NCBI GenBank assembly: GCA_033577755.1
Contig: JAVQXV010000036.1
Location: 1-22,916, forward strand
Source: JANWXR01 sp033577755
GTDB lineage: Bacteria; Chloroflexota; Anaerolineae; Anaerolineales; UBA6663
DNA: 22,916 bases
Direction: 5' to 3'
In this document: positions 22,261-22,916 of the stretch, one piece after another
How the letters are laid out: each line of letters starts with the position of its first letter
How positions within the stretch are numbered: position 1 is the first letter of the stretch
Program-made: the position numbers and the translations under genes
Notes under the pieces: model-generated
Database searches by the model: none
Told to the model about the DNA's origin: nothing
What the model saw: the letters and a program-made list of their open reading frames with translations, nothing else

Positions 22261-22860
22261 GTGACCGATTTTCCAAGCCGGCTGCGCGCCCAACTGGCCG
22301 CCCGCATCCCGGCGACCCGCATGGAGTGGGAGGCGCGCCCTGCTGCTGTGCTCGTTCCCCTGTATGCCGACCAAAACGAGTGGCACGTCCTGCTGACGCT
22401 GCGCACCAACGACCTCGCCAGCCACCGCGGTCAGGTGGCCTTCCCCGGTGGGCGCGTTGACCCCGCAGACCGCTCTCCTATCGAAACCGCGCTGCGCGAA
22501 ACCGAGGAAGAGATCGGCCTGCCGCGCGACCGCGTGACCGTGCTCGGCCAGCTGGATGAGCTGCTCACCGTAACGCAGTACCGCATCACGCCCATCGTCG
22601 GCACGTTCACCTGGCCATGGACATTCACGCCCTCCCCACGCGAGATCGCGGCCATCTTCGGTGTGCCGCTGCGCTGGCTGGCCGACCCGGCCAATCTGAA
22701 GGTACAGTACCGCGAGCCGCTGGCGCCCGGCCCTGCCGTGCCGGTCTATCACTTCTACTACGGCGACTACGACATCTGGGGCGCAACGGCGCGCATCATA
22801 CGCAACCTATTGGAAGTCATCGAACCCTTGTCGGCGGAAAAAAACAGGCCGGAGTGTTAG
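22261..22860 (+). CDS. Nudix hydrolase, probable CoA pyrophosphatase (NudL-like)
   Basis: A 199-residue protein starting with GTG. It carries the CoA-specific motif LLTLRTNDLASHRGQVAFPGG (about 44-64) directly before the Nudix helix ALRETEEEIGL (Arg79, Glu80, Glu83, Glu84). This pairing marks the UPF0035/NudL group that splits CoA and its derivatives into phosphopantetheine and 3',5'-ADP using Mg or Mn. The C-terminal part (VPVYHFYYGDYDIWGATARIIRNLL) is typical of the same group. Its stop codon lies within the loop of the terminator hairpin at 22845-22870. Confidence 0.92.
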   Translation: MTDFPSRLRAQLAARIPATRMEWEARPAAVLVPLYADQNEWHVLLTLRTNDLASHRGQVAFPGGRVDPADRSPIETALRETEEEIGLPRDRVTVLGQLDELLTVTQYRITPIVGTFTWPWTFTPSPREIAAIFGVPLRWLADPANLKVQYREPLAPGPAVPVYHFYYGDYDIWGATARIIRNLLEVIEPLSAEKNRPEC

Positions 22861-22870
22861 CTCCGGCCTG
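22838..22870 (-). terminator. Strong Rho-independent terminator for a convergent minus-strand transcript
   Basis: A perfect 10-bp GC-rich stem CAGGCCGGAG (22845-22854) with CTCCGGCCTG (22861-22870) and a 6-nt loop. On minus the stem is followed at once by seven T (plus A7 at 22838-22844), which is canonical. On plus there is no T-tract, so it mainly ends a transcript entering from beyond the right window edge, while overlapping the Nudix stop. Confidence 0.85.
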
Positions 22871-22916
22871 CTGTGTCCTGAACGGACAACACTTGTTTCA
22901 ATCCGGGGAAGAAGGG

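Noticed and set aside
21504..22409. 301-codon minus-strand open frame spanning creatininase end, R5, ssb and the Nudix start
   Set aside because: Ser/Arg-rich shadow with no motifs; it conflicts with three supported genes.

Overview
The window is a GC-rich bacterial chromosome segment with densely packed genes. I infer a member of the Chloroflexota (Anaerolineae-like). The reasons are Uma2-type endonuclease genes in multiple copies, extracytoplasmic lipoproteins with Thr/Pro-rich linkers (an LCP protein and a YabE-like protein), the Gram-positive-style order yabE-like then rsmA, and a small-type SRP RNA. No marker gene settles the taxonomy, so this is moderate confidence. There is no rRNA, tRNA, transposase or confirmed CRISPR array.

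Left part (1-7500) is envelope and signalling: a C-terminal processing protease (minus), a receiver-PAS-histidine kinase hybrid (plus), a lipoprotein LytR-CpsA-Psr enzyme carrying a C-terminal CBM9-like sugar-binding domain (minus), and a large M23 metallopeptidase with an N-terminal barrel-like domain and a golvesin-like domain (plus). Next (7459-9772) is a segmental duplication: two Uma2 endonuclease genes share an identical 48-bp 5' flank that includes the last codons of the M23 gene. They also share a nearly identical 3' half, but their middles differ strongly. An AT-richer orphan membrane-anchored gene lies between them.

The centre (9788-15323, plus) holds peptidase T, a GT4 glycosyltransferase, the SRP RNA gene with its -10 box on the glycosyltransferase stop codon, a YabE/Rpf-like G5-3D lipoprotein, rsmA and a DUF429 gene overlapping rsmA.

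The most interesting block is the minus-strand cluster 20109 to 15395, read right to left: a GT4 glycosyltransferase, a three-domain 6-pyruvoyl-tetrahydropterin synthase (PTPS) fusion, GTP cyclohydrolase I (folE), pterin-4a-carbinolamine dehydratase, and two short-chain dehydrogenases. Adjacent genes are 1 bp apart or overlap, except for 57 bp before folE. This is the enzyme set expected for making tetrahydrobiopterin from GTP (FolE, then PTPS, then sepiapterin-reductase-like SDR), recycling it (PCD) and probably glycosylating it (GT4). The PTPS protein carries three T-folds in one chain with active-site residues unevenly distributed. Three 7-bp direct repeats at an exact 11-bp period sit in front of the first gene, like an OmpR/PhoB-type operator.

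The right end has a small membrane protein (minus), a creatininase-family amidohydrolase (plus), a short SSB lacking the usual acidic tip (minus) and a CoA-type Nudix hydrolase (plus), closed by a strong terminator for a convergent transcript from outside the window. Five intergenic inverted-repeat elements share a common design, with arms made of about 10-nt near-repeats. They are scattered through the window.
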